Source: an uncultured bacterium
GTDB lineage: Bacteria > Myxococcota_A > UBA9160 > SMWR01
Assembly: GCA_937937315.1 (NCBI GenBank)
Contig: CALDCK010000102.1
Span: 1 to 34,254, forward strand
Length of the DNA: 34,254 nt
Reading direction: 5' to 3'
Position numbers and translations under genes: made by a program. The notes below the pieces were generated by a model that saw only the letters and a list, made by a program, of their open reading frames with translations, ran no database searches and had not been told where the DNA came from. Shown here in pieces: positions 19,132 to 28,337 of the stretch (its first letter is position 1; every line of letters starts with the position of its first letter).

Positions 19132-21288
19132 TCAGGCCGGCGCGGGCAGATCGATCAGGATCACGGTCTCTTCGCCGTCGGTGGAGGTCACCCCCAGGGT
19201 GCCTCCCTGGGCTCGCACGACGATCTCGGCGATCAGAAGCTCCAGGGACTCCTCCGGCGTCGTGCCGCCGATGGTGCCCGGCGGGCCTTCGCCGTTGGGG
19301 TCGTGGAAGCGGATCAGGATCCGGACCGTGGGGCCGGCCCCACCGCTGGCGGCGTGGTGACGGGAGGCCAGATACACGTCCCCGTGGCTCGGGACCCACT
19401 CGAGGGCGCGGCCGAGCAGGGTGTCGAGGGCGAAGCGAAGCTGGGCCTCGTCGCAGATCGCGTGGGGCTCGGTGGTGTCGAGCTCCTTCAGCACCAGCAG
19501 GCGCTGCTCGCGGATCCGGCCGCGGCGAGCGTCGAGCAGGTCCTCCAGCAGCGCGGCCACGTCCACCTGCTCGCGCTTCGGCGGGGAGAGGGTCGCGGCG
19601 TCGGCGAGCCGCTCGATCAGGACGTCGATGCGTCCGACGTCGTCGCGCACCATGTCGGCGAAGCGGTCGCGGAAGCCGGGGTCGTCGAAGCGCTCGGGCA
19701 GCGCCGCGGCGAAGGCGCGGATGGTGGCCAGAGGATTGCGGACCTCCCGGGAGAGCGCGCTCGCGAGGCGCGCCAGGGGCCCGGCGCCGTCCGTCTCCTC
19801 CCTCGCCCGGGCGAAGGAATCGCTGCCGGTCGAGGGCGCGAGAGGGGCCGGTCGATCGATCGCGGGCTCCAGCGCGGGCGGCTTCGGCGACTCGGTCACG
19901 ACCTCCGACTCCGAGGGAAGGGTCTCCTCGAGGAAGGTCTCGAGCTCGAGCTCTCCCGGGTCGCGGTTCGACCCGCCCTCGGGCGTGTCGATCAGGGTTC
20001 CGATCTCGGTCGCATCCAGGGGCTCGTCGAGGAGCGTGCCGAAGTCTCCGGCGTTCTGAGGCTCTTCGAGCAGTGTGCCGAAGTCTGCAGCATTCCGGGG
20101 CTCTTCGAGCGGTGTGCCGAAGTCTCCGGAATTCCGGGGCTCGTCGTCGATGCGGGCGCCGATATCTCCCGGGTCGAGGGGAGCGAAGGCCTCTCCTTCG
20201 AGCTGAAGGTCGTCCGAGCGGATCGGGTCGCTGGAGCAGGCGGCCAGGGTCTGCACCACCAGGGCCTCGAGCTCCGAGACGTTGCCCGGCCAGGGGTACT
20301 CCTCGAGCACGGCCAGCGCGTCCTCGCCGAAGCGCCGCGGCCGCTCCTGACGCGATGTGCACCAGTCGCGTGCGGTCTCTTCGACGATCCGACCCACCAC
20401 CAGCCCCCGTTCGCGCAGCGCCGGGAGATGGATGATCAGCGTCGACAGGCTGCGGCGGAGGCCCGGCTCGATCTGCGGCGCCTCCCGCTCGTCACAGGTG
20501 GCGATCCAGCGCACCAGGGGCGCCCTCACGGCGCCGGTAGGCAGCCCGGACTCGATCCAGCCGTGGAGGATGCGCTGGGTCGTGTTCGACAGGCGCTCCA
20601 CGCTCTCGAGCCAGATCGTCAGGGCCGGGTGGTGGCCTCGGTGGTCCCGGAGCTCGGCCAGGGCTGTCGCGATCTCTCCCGGAGTCGTGTCGGCGGAGCA
20701 GGGCACGTGGGCCAGGGAGCCGCGGCCGGAGCCGCCGAAGAGATGGATGTAGCGGGCGATCACGCTGCGGCCGGTTCCGGGCTCCCCGCAGATCAGGGCC
20801 GGCACGTCGGCGAGCTTGGGATCGAGGGCCCTCAGGAGATCGGGCAGCTCGAGGTCGCTGAACCAGCGGGCAAAGCGGGTGGAGATCGCCTCCCGACGCG
20901 CCCGCTCGGAGAGGGGGGCCGGGCCGATTCCTGCGGGGGGCGAGGCGATCTGCGCGCGCAGGGCATCAGGGCTCGGCGGATAGGCGAAGAATGCGGTGAT
21001 GCGCATGTCGAAGCAGGCCAGGGCGGCCTGCTCTGCGGCGCGGTCGCCCACCAGCAGCCAGCGCGCACGGCTGGTGCCCCGCCGAATCGAGTGGGCGAAC
21101 TGAAGCTCGAGCTCCCAATCTGCGTCCAAGGCCAGGATCACGACGTCCGGACTCGGCGCGGAGGCAAAGCGATGGTCGTCCGGAGCGCCGATCACGGCGC
21201 TCTCCGAGGCGGCAGCGAGGCGGGCAAGAGCCGCGCGCCGGCGGGGATTTCGGTCGACGATCCAAAGCAGGGGCATGGTCCGATTCAT
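19132..21288 (-). CDS. Degenerate signalling fusion: receiver-like + sigma54-type AAA+ + DHp/HATPase (predicted pseudokinase)
   Basis: [21 protein letters not shown]...[31 protein letters not shown]...[12 protein letters not shown]...HLPALRERG...[37 protein letters not shown]...; [23 protein letters not shown]. Alternative start at 21276. Confidence 0.75.
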   Translation of the reverse strand: MNRTMPLLWIVDRNPRRRAALARLAAASESAVIGAPDDHRFASAPSPDVVILALDADWELELQFAHSIRRGTSRARWLLVGDRAAEQAALACFDMRITAFFAYPPSPDALRAQIASPPAGIGPAPLSERARREAISTRFARWFSDLELPDLLRALDPKLADVPALICGEPGTGRSVIARYIHLFGGSGRGSLAHVPCSADTTPGEIATALAELRDHRGHHPALTIWLESVERLSNTTQRILHGWIESGLPTGAVRAPLVRWIATCDEREAPQIEPGLRRSLSTLIIHLPALRERGLVVGRIVEETARDWCTSRQERPRRFGEDALAVLEEYPWPGNVSELEALVVQTLAACSSDPIRSDDLQLEGEAFAPLDPGDIGARIDDEPRNSGDFGTPLEEPRNAADFGTLLEEPQNAGDFGTLLDEPLDATEIGTLIDTPEGGSNRDPGELELETFLEETLPSESEVVTESPKPPALEPAIDRPAPLAPSTGSDSFARAREETDGAGPLARLASALSREVRNPLATIRAFAAALPERFDDPGFRDRFADMVRDDVGRIDVLIERLADAATLSPPKREQVDVAALLEDLLDARRGRIREQRLLVLKELDTTEPHAICDEAQLRFALDTLLGRALEWVPSHGDVYLASRHHAASGGAGPTVRILIRFHDPNGEGPPGTIGGTTPEESLELLIAEIVVRAQGGTLGVTSTDGEETVILIDLPAPA
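19985..20160 (-). repeat. Degenerate 39-bp (13-aa) in-frame tandem repeat in the linker of the signalling fusion
   Basis: [13 protein letters not shown] / [13 protein letters not shown] / [13 protein letters not shown] plus flanking partial units; GTGCCGAAGTC recurs at 20036, 20075 and 20114 (39-bp spacing). Confidence 0.8.
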
Positions 21289-21317
21289 GGGGGAGGCGAA
21301 GTCCGCGCCGAGCATGC

Positions 21318-21333
21318 GCAAGCGGTGTGCCAA
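21318..21333 (-). promoter_or_regulatory. Candidate sigma54 (-24/-12) promoter TTGGCAC-ACCGC-TTGC
   Basis: Plus-strand GCAAGCGGTGTGCCAA; reverse complement TTGGCACACCGCTTGC matches TGGCAC-N5-TTGC. Predicted start site is about 19 nt upstream of the ATG at 21288. Confidence 0.6.
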
Positions 21334-21627
21334 CGATGCAGGGATCCTACATGGACCCGCAAGATGGTGACCCAAGGGTTTGAAGGTGGAACGGAAGTTG
21401 ACTGGGAGCCGGAGACCTCGACCCGCGCGGCTCCGACGCTGCGCGGTCTCGATTGGGAAAAACTTTGCCCTCGCAGCGCCGCGCGAGGTCTGTAAGAGTA
21501 ATTGGCCGTTGGGGCCGCGGGGGTGACGCGAGACGTTGTGACGAGCCGCCGAAGGCGGCTGTGCGGGGAGGCGTCTCCTCGGATGACCCGACGACACCGG
21601 CCGACGCAAAGGGGGGCCTGCACGCCT

Positions 21628-23163
21628 GTGACGGTGATCGATACCGGACCCGTTGTCCGACTACGCAGCGCGACGGACCGCCCCTACGACGACGCCATCG
21701 CCGCGGCGCGCACCTGCTACTCCACGCGGGTCGTCGAAGCGGACGAGATCACCGAGCGGCAGCGGGAGAACATCGGCCCCCTCACTTTCGAGGGCGGTCA
21801 CCATACGGTGTATCAGCACGCGACCTTCGAGTTCGCGCTGTCCGGGATCTCGCGACAGCTGGTCTGGTCCTTCCTCCACGCGTTTCCCTTCTACAACACG
21901 GAGCAGCAGAGTCAGCGCTACGTGAAGCTCGACGAGCCGGCGGCTCATGTGCCGCCCTCCCTCGAGGGCGAGGCGCGCGAGCTCTACACCCGCTCGGTCG
22001 AAGGCGCCTGGCGCGGCTACGGGGAGCTCACGGAGCGGCTGCTTCCGCGCACCCAGAAGACCCTGTCCGATCTCTGGCGGCTGGATCGCCGCCAGGGCGT
22101 GGCCTTCGGCAAGAACGTCGCCCGGGAGGCGGAGAAGAAGGCGATCGAGACGGCGCGTTACGTCCTTCCGATCGGCTGCCACACCGCGATGGTCTACACG
22201 GTCTCGGGGATCGTGCTCCACCGTCTGCGTCGCATGGCCCGGGTGGGCGACGTACCCCAGGAGGCCACCGATGTGGTGGAGCGGATGGTGGCCGAGGTGG
22301 AGCGGCTCGATCCCAGCTTCTTCGGGCGGGTGGGCGAGCCGGCGCTGAAGGAGGAAGAGGTCGTGGAGCAGCGGCTCGCGCCGCCGGGACTCGGCGACCC
22401 GGCTGCGCTCGAGGCCTTCGACAAATCCCTCGACGGTCGCACGGCCCGCCTCGTCGACTGGAGCGCGCGGGCGCCGGAGGTGGTCGCGGACGCGGTGCGT
22501 CACGTGCTCGGGCGCAGCGATCTGGCCGACGACGAGGCCCTGGCCCTCGCCCTCGATCCCGGCCGGAACCCGTATCGACTGGATCGGCTGAATGTCTCCA
22601 CCCACGCGCCGATCATGCGCGCCCTGGCCCACGCCCACTTCGTGTTCCGCAAGAAGCTCTCCCACACGGCGGACTCCCAGGACCAGCGCCATCGCACGGT
22701 TCCGGGCTCGCGCCCCCTGCTGTCGCGGACGGTTCCGGGGGTCGTGGACGTCATCGAGCCCGAGCTGATCGCCGAGGACCCGGCGAGTCATGCCCTGTTC
22801 CGGGAGCTCGTCGAGGAGCAGTGGGACGTGCGGTCCCGGCTGCTCGCCCTGGGCGCCGCGCCGGAGGCCGCCCTCTACGTGCTGCCGAACGCCCTGGCGA
22901 TCCGTTTCGAGGAGTCGGGCACGCTGCTCGACCTCATCCACAAATGGACGATGCGCACCTGTCTGAACGCCCAGTGGGAGATCTGGCAGGCGTCGATGGA
23001 CGAGATCGAGCAGGTGAGGGGCGTCCATCCGTCGCTGGTGGAGCACGTCGGTCCGCCCTGCTTCGTGCGTAGTGGCCACGCCCGACCGCGCTGCACCGAG
23101 GGAACCCACTTCTGTGGCATCCCGGTCTGGCGGAGCTTCCCAGACACACAGCGAGTCATCTGA
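21628..23163 (+). CDS. Large ThyX-like (FAD-dependent thymidylate synthase family) protein, two-part
   Basis: AAARTCYSTR, GPLTFEGGHHTVYQHATFEFALSGISRQLVWSFLHAFPFYNTEQQSQRYVKL; second part NVSTHAPIMRALAHAHFVFRKKLSHTADSQDQRHRTVPGSRPLL. Alternative start ATG at 21583. Confidence 0.7.
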   Translation: MTVIDTGPVVRLRSATDRPYDDAIAAARTCYSTRVVEADEITERQRENIGPLTFEGGHHTVYQHATFEFALSGISRQLVWSFLHAFPFYNTEQQSQRYVKLDEPAAHVPPSLEGEARELYTRSVEGAWRGYGELTERLLPRTQKTLSDLWRLDRRQGVAFGKNVAREAEKKAIETARYVLPIGCHTAMVYTVSGIVLHRLRRMARVGDVPQEATDVVERMVAEVERLDPSFFGRVGEPALKEEEVVEQRLAPPGLGDPAALEAFDKSLDGRTARLVDWSARAPEVVADAVRHVLGRSDLADDEALALALDPGRNPYRLDRLNVSTHAPIMRALAHAHFVFRKKLSHTADSQDQRHRTVPGSRPLLSRTVPGVVDVIEPELIAEDPASHALFRELVEEQWDVRSRLLALGAAPEAALYVLPNALAIRFEESGTLLDLIHKWTMRTCLNAQWEIWQASMDEIEQVRGVHPSLVEHVGPPCFVRSGHARPRCTEGTHFCGIPVWRSFPDTQRVI

Positions 23164-24695
23164 TGCGCACCGGCCCGGCGGTCTCGCCGCCGCGTTCCCG
23201 GACGCGATCGGGTCGTCGCTGGATCGGGATCCCCCTCGCCCTCGTAGCCTGCCTGTCCATCGCCGGCGGCGCCGTCGCCGAGGAGGTCGACCTGGAGGGA
23301 AGCTGGTACGTCCTGATCCACTACAAGGACGACCACGGGGGAGATCCGGACCAGGACCGCTGGGATGACAGGCTCTGGATCTTCGAATCCAAGGGCCGGC
23401 GCCTGAGCTGGACCGAGTATCCGATCGTCGTGTTCGAGGACGAGTCGGGGCGCTTCGAGCGGCGGCACACGGGTCAGTACGCCCGCATCCTCCACGCCTG
23501 GGAGCCCGACGGCGCGCAGCGCGCCAACATCGCGGCGGGGCTCCAGGTCAACACCCGCGGCTCGAAGACCAAGACTCTGCGGGGATCCGACGCGAAGGGC
23601 TGGGCGTCGGGCCGCAGGCGGTCCGCGGGCTCTGCGTCGGTCGTGACCTACCAGGAGGTGTGGAGCGTCGAGGGCACGCCCGATCTGCCGATCTTCCGGC
23701 GCGCCGACTTCATGGGCAGCGACGGTGGCCGGACCGACACGATGGAGGGCCTCACCGAGTACGCGACGACGAAGGTGCGGCAGCGCGGCGACCTCCTCGA
23801 GGGCACCTTCGAGCGCGACGGCACCCGTCACGGGACCTTCAAGATGATGCGCTCCGGCGGCGCGAAGTCCCTCGGTCCAGGCAGCTCCCAGCAGGAGCGT
23901 CAGCAGCAGGCCTTCCGTCGAAGCGTCGCCGCCAGCCCCCAGATCCGGGCGCAGGCTGCCCAGGACGTGAAGGAGGGCCTCGACGCCTCGGGCATCTTCC
24001 TCGGAGCGGCGGATCTCGACCTGCTCGCGGGAGACGTGGTCCTGTGGTCGATGGACGGCGTTCCGCCCCAGGAGATGCGTCGACGGCTCGGCGAGCGCAT
24101 GATCCGCGACTACTGGAGCTTCCTGCCGAAGGGCGCGTCCCACGACGACGGCGTGCTCTATCGCTTCCCCTTCGACCCGGCGACGGCGCGGCCGCTGCTC
24201 CTCGGCGCGGGTGGGGAGGGCGCCGAGGCCCTGGGCGCGGATGGTGGGTCGGGTCAGTTCGAGGCCCTGGCACGCCACGGGGGATGGGCGCAGCAATCCT
24301 TCAAGTTCGGCATGCCCGAGGGCAGCACGATCCGGGCGGCGCGCGGCGGCGAGGTCGCGCGGGTGGTGGACGGCTTCGAGCCCGAGGCGGGCCAGGATCT
24401 CGGCGGCAATCCCAACGGGGTGTGGGTCCTCCACGAGGACGGCACCGCCGCCTTCTACCTCCACCTGGCCGATCGGATTCCGGTCCGGCCCGGCCAACGG
24501 GTCGAAGCGGGCCAGGAGCTGGGGCGCTCCGGGAAGCCCGGCTACGCAGACGCCCCGCTGCTCCACTTCATGGTGATCCGCGTCGATGAAGGGGGGGCGC
24601 CTCACTCGGTCGGGATCCGCTTCGACGACGGCAGCGAGGCGGGCGTGACCCCCCAGGTGGGGTACGGCTACCCGGGCGGCCGTCCCTCGTCGTGA
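23163..24695 (+). CDS. Secreted protein with degenerate M23 (LytM-like) C-terminal domain
   Basis: Signal peptide GIPLALVACLSIAGGAVAE; C-terminus FKFGMPEGSTIRAARGGEVARVVDGF...GVWVLHEDGTAAFYLHLADRIPVRPGQRVEAGQELGRSGKPGYADAPLLHFMVIR resembles M23; ATG overlaps the upstream TGA. Confidence 0.65.
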   Translation: MRTGPAVSPPRSRTRSGRRWIGIPLALVACLSIAGGAVAEEVDLEGSWYVLIHYKDDHGGDPDQDRWDDRLWIFESKGRRLSWTEYPIVVFEDESGRFERRHTGQYARILHAWEPDGAQRANIAAGLQVNTRGSKTKTLRGSDAKGWASGRRRSAGSASVVTYQEVWSVEGTPDLPIFRRADFMGSDGGRTDTMEGLTEYATTKVRQRGDLLEGTFERDGTRHGTFKMMRSGGAKSLGPGSSQQERQQQAFRRSVAASPQIRAQAAQDVKEGLDASGIFLGAADLDLLAGDVVLWSMDGVPPQEMRRRLGERMIRDYWSFLPKGASHDDGVLYRFPFDPATARPLLLGAGGEGAEALGADGGSGQFEALARHGGWAQQSFKFGMPEGSTIRAARGGEVARVVDGFEPEAGQDLGGNPNGVWVLHEDGTAAFYLHLADRIPVRPGQRVEAGQELGRSGKPGYADAPLLHFMVIRVDEGGAPHSVGIRFDDGSEAGVTPQVGYGYPGGRPSS

Positions 24696-25162
24696 ACGGC
24701 GGGGTGCGCCGCGCCGAGCAGGCCGACCTCGACCGCATCGTCGCCCTGTGGCTGGCCCTCACGGAGCACCACGCGCGCCTCGATCCGCTCTTTGCCCTGC
24801 GCCCGGACGCCGCGTCGGAGGCGCACCGACTCGTGGCGGCCCAGCTCCGAGATCCCGACGTCGCCTGCTTCGTCCAGGCCGAGGAAGGGTCCCTGACCGG
24901 CCTGTGCATCGTGCGGGTCGATCGCGCCCCGCCGATCCACGCGGAGCTGCGGCGGGCCGAGATCACGGATCTCTTCGTCGCGCCGGCGCACCGGCGCGGC
25001 GGAGTGGGGCGAGCGTTGCTCGGGGCGGCCCTCGACTGGGCCCGCTCGCGCGGCATCGACCGCGTCGAGGCGCGGGTCTCGTCGGAGAATCGCCCGGGCC
25101 AGGCGTTCTGGCGGGCCTCGGGCTTCGGTGATTTCATGGACGTTCTGCACCGCCGCTTGTAG
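24692..25162 (+). CDS. GNAT-family N-acetyltransferase
   Basis: VRRAEQADLDRIVALWLALTEHHA..., EITDLFVAPAHRRGGVGRALLGAALDWARSRGIDRVEARVSSENRPGQAFWRASGF; GTG start overlaps the upstream TGA. Confidence 0.85.
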   Translation: MNGGVRRAEQADLDRIVALWLALTEHHARLDPLFALRPDAASEAHRLVAAQLRDPDVACFVQAEEGSLTGLCIVRVDRAPPIHAELRRAEITDLFVAPAHRRGGVGRALLGAALDWARSRGIDRVEARVSSENRPGQAFWRASGFGDFMDVLHRRL

Positions 25163-25190
25163 CTTCCCGGTGCGCACTCCCGAGGACGAC

Positions 25191-26519
25191 ATGACCCCCG
25201 CAGCCAAGCTGAATCCCCTCGCCCGTGAGCTCAACGAGCGTCTCGTCGAAGCCGCGCCCGAAGTGCTCGAGATGCTCTCGGCCCTCGGCCGCCGACTCTA
25301 CTTCCCGAAAGGAATCCTCTTCCAGACGGCCGAGGCGAAGCAGAAGGCCCATCGCTTCAACGCGACCATCGGCATCGCGACCGAGGACGGCGATCCCATG
25401 TATCTGCCGTCGATCGCCGCCCACCTGGCGGACGTGGCTCCGTCGGAGGCCTTCTCCTACGCGCCTCCCGCAGGGCAGCCCGCGCTGCGCGAGCGCTGGC
25501 GCGAGAAGATGCTCGCGGAGAACCCGTCTCTGCGCGGGAAGGCGTTCGGTCAGCCGATCGTCACCTCCGCCATCACCCACGGTCTGTCCCTGGTGGGCGA
25601 TCTCTTCGTCGATCCCGGCGACTGCATCGTCATGCCCGACAAGCTCTGGGGCAACTACCGCCTCACCTACGAGGTGCGGCTCGGCGCCGAGATCGCGACC
25701 TTCCCCTTCTACGACGGGAAGGGCTTCTCGACCCAGGCCTTCGCCCGGGCCCTGGAGGAGAACGCCGAGGGCCGCGAGAAGCTCGTGGTGCTGCTGAACT
25801 TCCCGAACAACCCGACCGGCTATATGCCCACCGTCGCCGAAGCCGACGCGATCGTCGCGGCCTTCGAGGCCCAGGCGGCGCGCGGCACGCGTATCGTGGC
25901 GGTGCTCGACGACGCCTACTTCGGCCTCTTCTACCACCTCGACGGCCCCACGGCGACGGAGTCACTCTTCGGACGGCTCACCAATCTGCATCCCAATCTC
26001 CTGGCGGTGCGTCTCGACGGCGCGACCAAGGAGCTCTTCGTCTGGGGCCTCCGCTGCGGCTTCGTGACCTTCGGTCCGGGGCGAGCCGATGCAGCCGATG
26101 TCGTGTGCGAGGTGCTCGATGCCAAGTCGCGGGGGGCGATCCGCGGGGCCGTTTCGAACGCTCCCCAGCTGTCGCAATCCCTGGTGGCGAAGGCGCTGGC
26201 CTCGGGATCGATCGACGCGGAGCGGAAGCAGAAATGCGAGCTCTTGCGCGCCCGCGCCGAGCGGGTCCACGCCGTGGCGAGTGCTCCGCGCTTCCGGGAG
26301 AGCTGGAGCGTGCACCCCTTCAACAGCGGCTACTTCATGTGCGTCGAGACGAAGGGGGCGACCGCCGAGTCGGTGCGCGTCCACCTGCTCGACTCCGAAG
26401 GCATCGGCACCATCGCCGCCGGAGGCCACGATCTGCGCATCGCGTTCTCGTGTCTGGAAGAGGACGAGATCGAGCCGCTCTTCGAGGCCCTGCACCGCGC
26501 GATTCAGAAGCTGATCTAG
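25191..26519 (+). CDS. PLP-dependent aminotransferase class I/II
   Basis: PAGQPALRERWREKML, VVLLNFPNNPTGYMPT, AVLDDAYFGLFY, RLDGATKELFVWGLRCGFVTFG (SxxK-like lysine region), FNSGYFMCVE. Confidence 0.85.
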   Translation: MTPAAKLNPLARELNERLVEAAPEVLEMLSALGRRLYFPKGILFQTAEAKQKAHRFNATIGIATEDGDPMYLPSIAAHLADVAPSEAFSYAPPAGQPALRERWREKMLAENPSLRGKAFGQPIVTSAITHGLSLVGDLFVDPGDCIVMPDKLWGNYRLTYEVRLGAEIATFPFYDGKGFSTQAFARALEENAEGREKLVVLLNFPNNPTGYMPTVAEADAIVAAFEAQAARGTRIVAVLDDAYFGLFYHLDGPTATESLFGRLTNLHPNLLAVRLDGATKELFVWGLRCGFVTFGPGRADAADVVCEVLDAKSRGAIRGAVSNAPQLSQSLVAKALASGSIDAERKQKCELLRARAERVHAVASAPRFRESWSVHPFNSGYFMCVETKGATAESVRVHLLDSEGIGTIAAGGHDLRIAFSCLEEDEIEPLFEALHRAIQKLI

Positions 26520-26948
26520 CGGATCTCGCTCGCTCGCCCACCGCGTGGCCATGCCTCGAAGGGGCTCGCCTCGCGTGTGGGCCGCTCCGAGGGCGCTCTG
26601 CGGAGGATCGCGCTGCGGAGGGCCCTAAAGCCCGGAGGCGCCTCGGCCGACCTCAGGAGAGTGCAACTGTCGTGCATTTCCAGTGCGGCGGGGTTAGTGT
26701 CCCGGCCTTGCCAGCGGATTTGTCCTCCAAGGCCAGAGCGAAAGGTCCACAACGAAGCTTCGACGGTAGGTCCCCGCGGGATCCCCAGCGTGATCCGGTC
26801 TTCGATCGGGCGCGCGCCTCGCGAGAATCCATCGTCACAGGGAGCGTTCGCTCGCGCCGCCGACACCGTCTGGTCCGGCTGGCCGAACCCGCTCCCGCTC
26901 TTCGTAGGGCCCTCCCCCCGCCCGACGCCAAGCCTCAGGAGCGGTTCC

Positions 26949-28331
26949 ATGCAGACGCGCCCTTCAGAGCGGCCTCGCCGTCGACGCGGGAGCTCGATCG
27001 TCCGCCACCTCGCGTCGGGGACGCTCGTCGTGGGTGCGGTGGTCCTCGTGGCCCTCGGAGCCTTCTCGGCGGCCAACACCCCCTCTGATGCGATTCCCGG
27101 CGAGAAATCGGGGTCTTCCGACCCCAGCACTGTCGATGTCGCTGCAGCTCCCGCCATTGCCGGGGCCGTCGCCATCGGGGTCCCGCCGATCCCGAAGGCC
27201 CCGCCCTTCGACGTGGTCGAAGGGATGATCAAGCGGGGCGACTCCCTGGCCCGCGCCCTCGGCAGCCACGGAGTGCCAGCGGGGATCGTCCATCAGATCG
27301 CGGGCACGATGGCTCCGCAATTCGACTTCCGTAACGCCCGACCCGGACACCTCTACCGGCTCGAGCGTGACGCCGACGGCACGCTCCTGCGCTTCTCCTA
27401 CTGGACATCCCCAGAGAACGCCTTCCACCTCGAGCAGACGCCCGAGGGCTACGCGGTGGAGCAGCACGAGAGCGAGCTGGTGCCCCGCCCGGCCATGATC
27501 GCCGGCCTGGTCTCCACGACCCTCTACAGCGCCATCACGGCCCTCGGCGAGAGCGGGCAGCTGGCTCGCGACTTCGCCGACATCTTTGCCTGGGACATCG
27601 ACTTCCAGCGCTCCGTGAAGCCCGGGGACGCCTTCCAGGTCGTCTACGAGCGCCTGCATCGCCAGCGTCCCGACGGCAGCGAAGTCTACGTCCGTCCGGG
27701 TCGGATCCTCGGCGCACGCTACGACGGGGCGTCGGGGCGCCATACGGCGATCTACTTCGAGGCCGACGAGGGTCGCGGCGGCTACTACCGACCCGACGGC
27801 CGCTCCGTCGAGGGCGACTTCCTCATGGCGCCCCTGCGTCATGCCCGGATCACCTCTCGCTTCAGCCAGGCGCGTCGGCACCCCATCCTCAAGGTCACCC
27901 GGCCCCACCACGGCATCGACTACGCCGGTCCCTCGGGTGCGCCGGTGTGGGCCGTGGCCGATGGCGAGGTGATCTACCGCGCTCGGGCCGGGGGCTTCGG
28001 AAATCTGGTGAAGGTGCGTCACAAGAGCGGCTACGTGTCGTACTACGCCCACCTCTCCCGCTTCGCCCGGGAGCTTCAGGTCGGCCAGCGAGTGCGTCAG
28101 AAGCAGGTGATCGGCTACGTCGGTCAGACCGGCCTGGCCACCGGGCCCCACGTCTGCTTCCGCGTCCGGAAGGACGGTGAGTACGTCGATCCGCTCAAGC
28201 TGCGGATGGGCACCCGCAAGTCGATCCCCGCCCACCTCCAGCCCAACTTCGGCATGGTCCGGGATCTGCTGCTCGCCGAGCTCGACGGCCGTCGCGTCGT
28301 CGCGGGCACGGCCTCCGCTCCCACGCCCTAG
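26949..28331 (+). CDS. M23 family metallopeptidase (MepM-like)
   Basis: N-terminal TM, LysM-like/OapA-like middle, RITSRFSQARRHPILKVTRPHHGIDYAGPSGAPVWAVADGEVIY...YYAHLSRFARELQVGQRVRQKQVIGYVGQTGLATGPHVCFRVRKDGEYVDPLK. Confidence 0.88.
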   Translation: MQTRPSERPRRRRGSSIVRHLASGTLVVGAVVLVALGAFSAANTPSDAIPGEKSGSSDPSTVDVAAAPAIAGAVAIGVPPIPKAPPFDVVEGMIKRGDSLARALGSHGVPAGIVHQIAGTMAPQFDFRNARPGHLYRLERDADGTLLRFSYWTSPENAFHLEQTPEGYAVEQHESELVPRPAMIAGLVSTTLYSAITALGESGQLARDFADIFAWDIDFQRSVKPGDAFQVVYERLHRQRPDGSEVYVRPGRILGARYDGASGRHTAIYFEADEGRGGYYRPDGRSVEGDFLMAPLRHARITSRFSQARRHPILKVTRPHHGIDYAGPSGAPVWAVADGEVIYRARAGGFGNLVKVRHKSGYVSYYAHLSRFARELQVGQRVRQKQVIGYVGQTGLATGPHVCFRVRKDGEYVDPLKLRMGTRKSIPAHLQPNFGMVRDLLLAELDGRRVVAGTASAPTP

Positions 28332-28337
28332 ACGCGA

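Noticed and set aside
26577-26948. N-terminal extension of the M23 ORF
   Set aside because: Sequence before the ATG at 26949 is not M23-like; MQTRPSERPRRRRGSSIVRHLASGTLVVGAVVLVALG looks like the natural membrane-anchored start.
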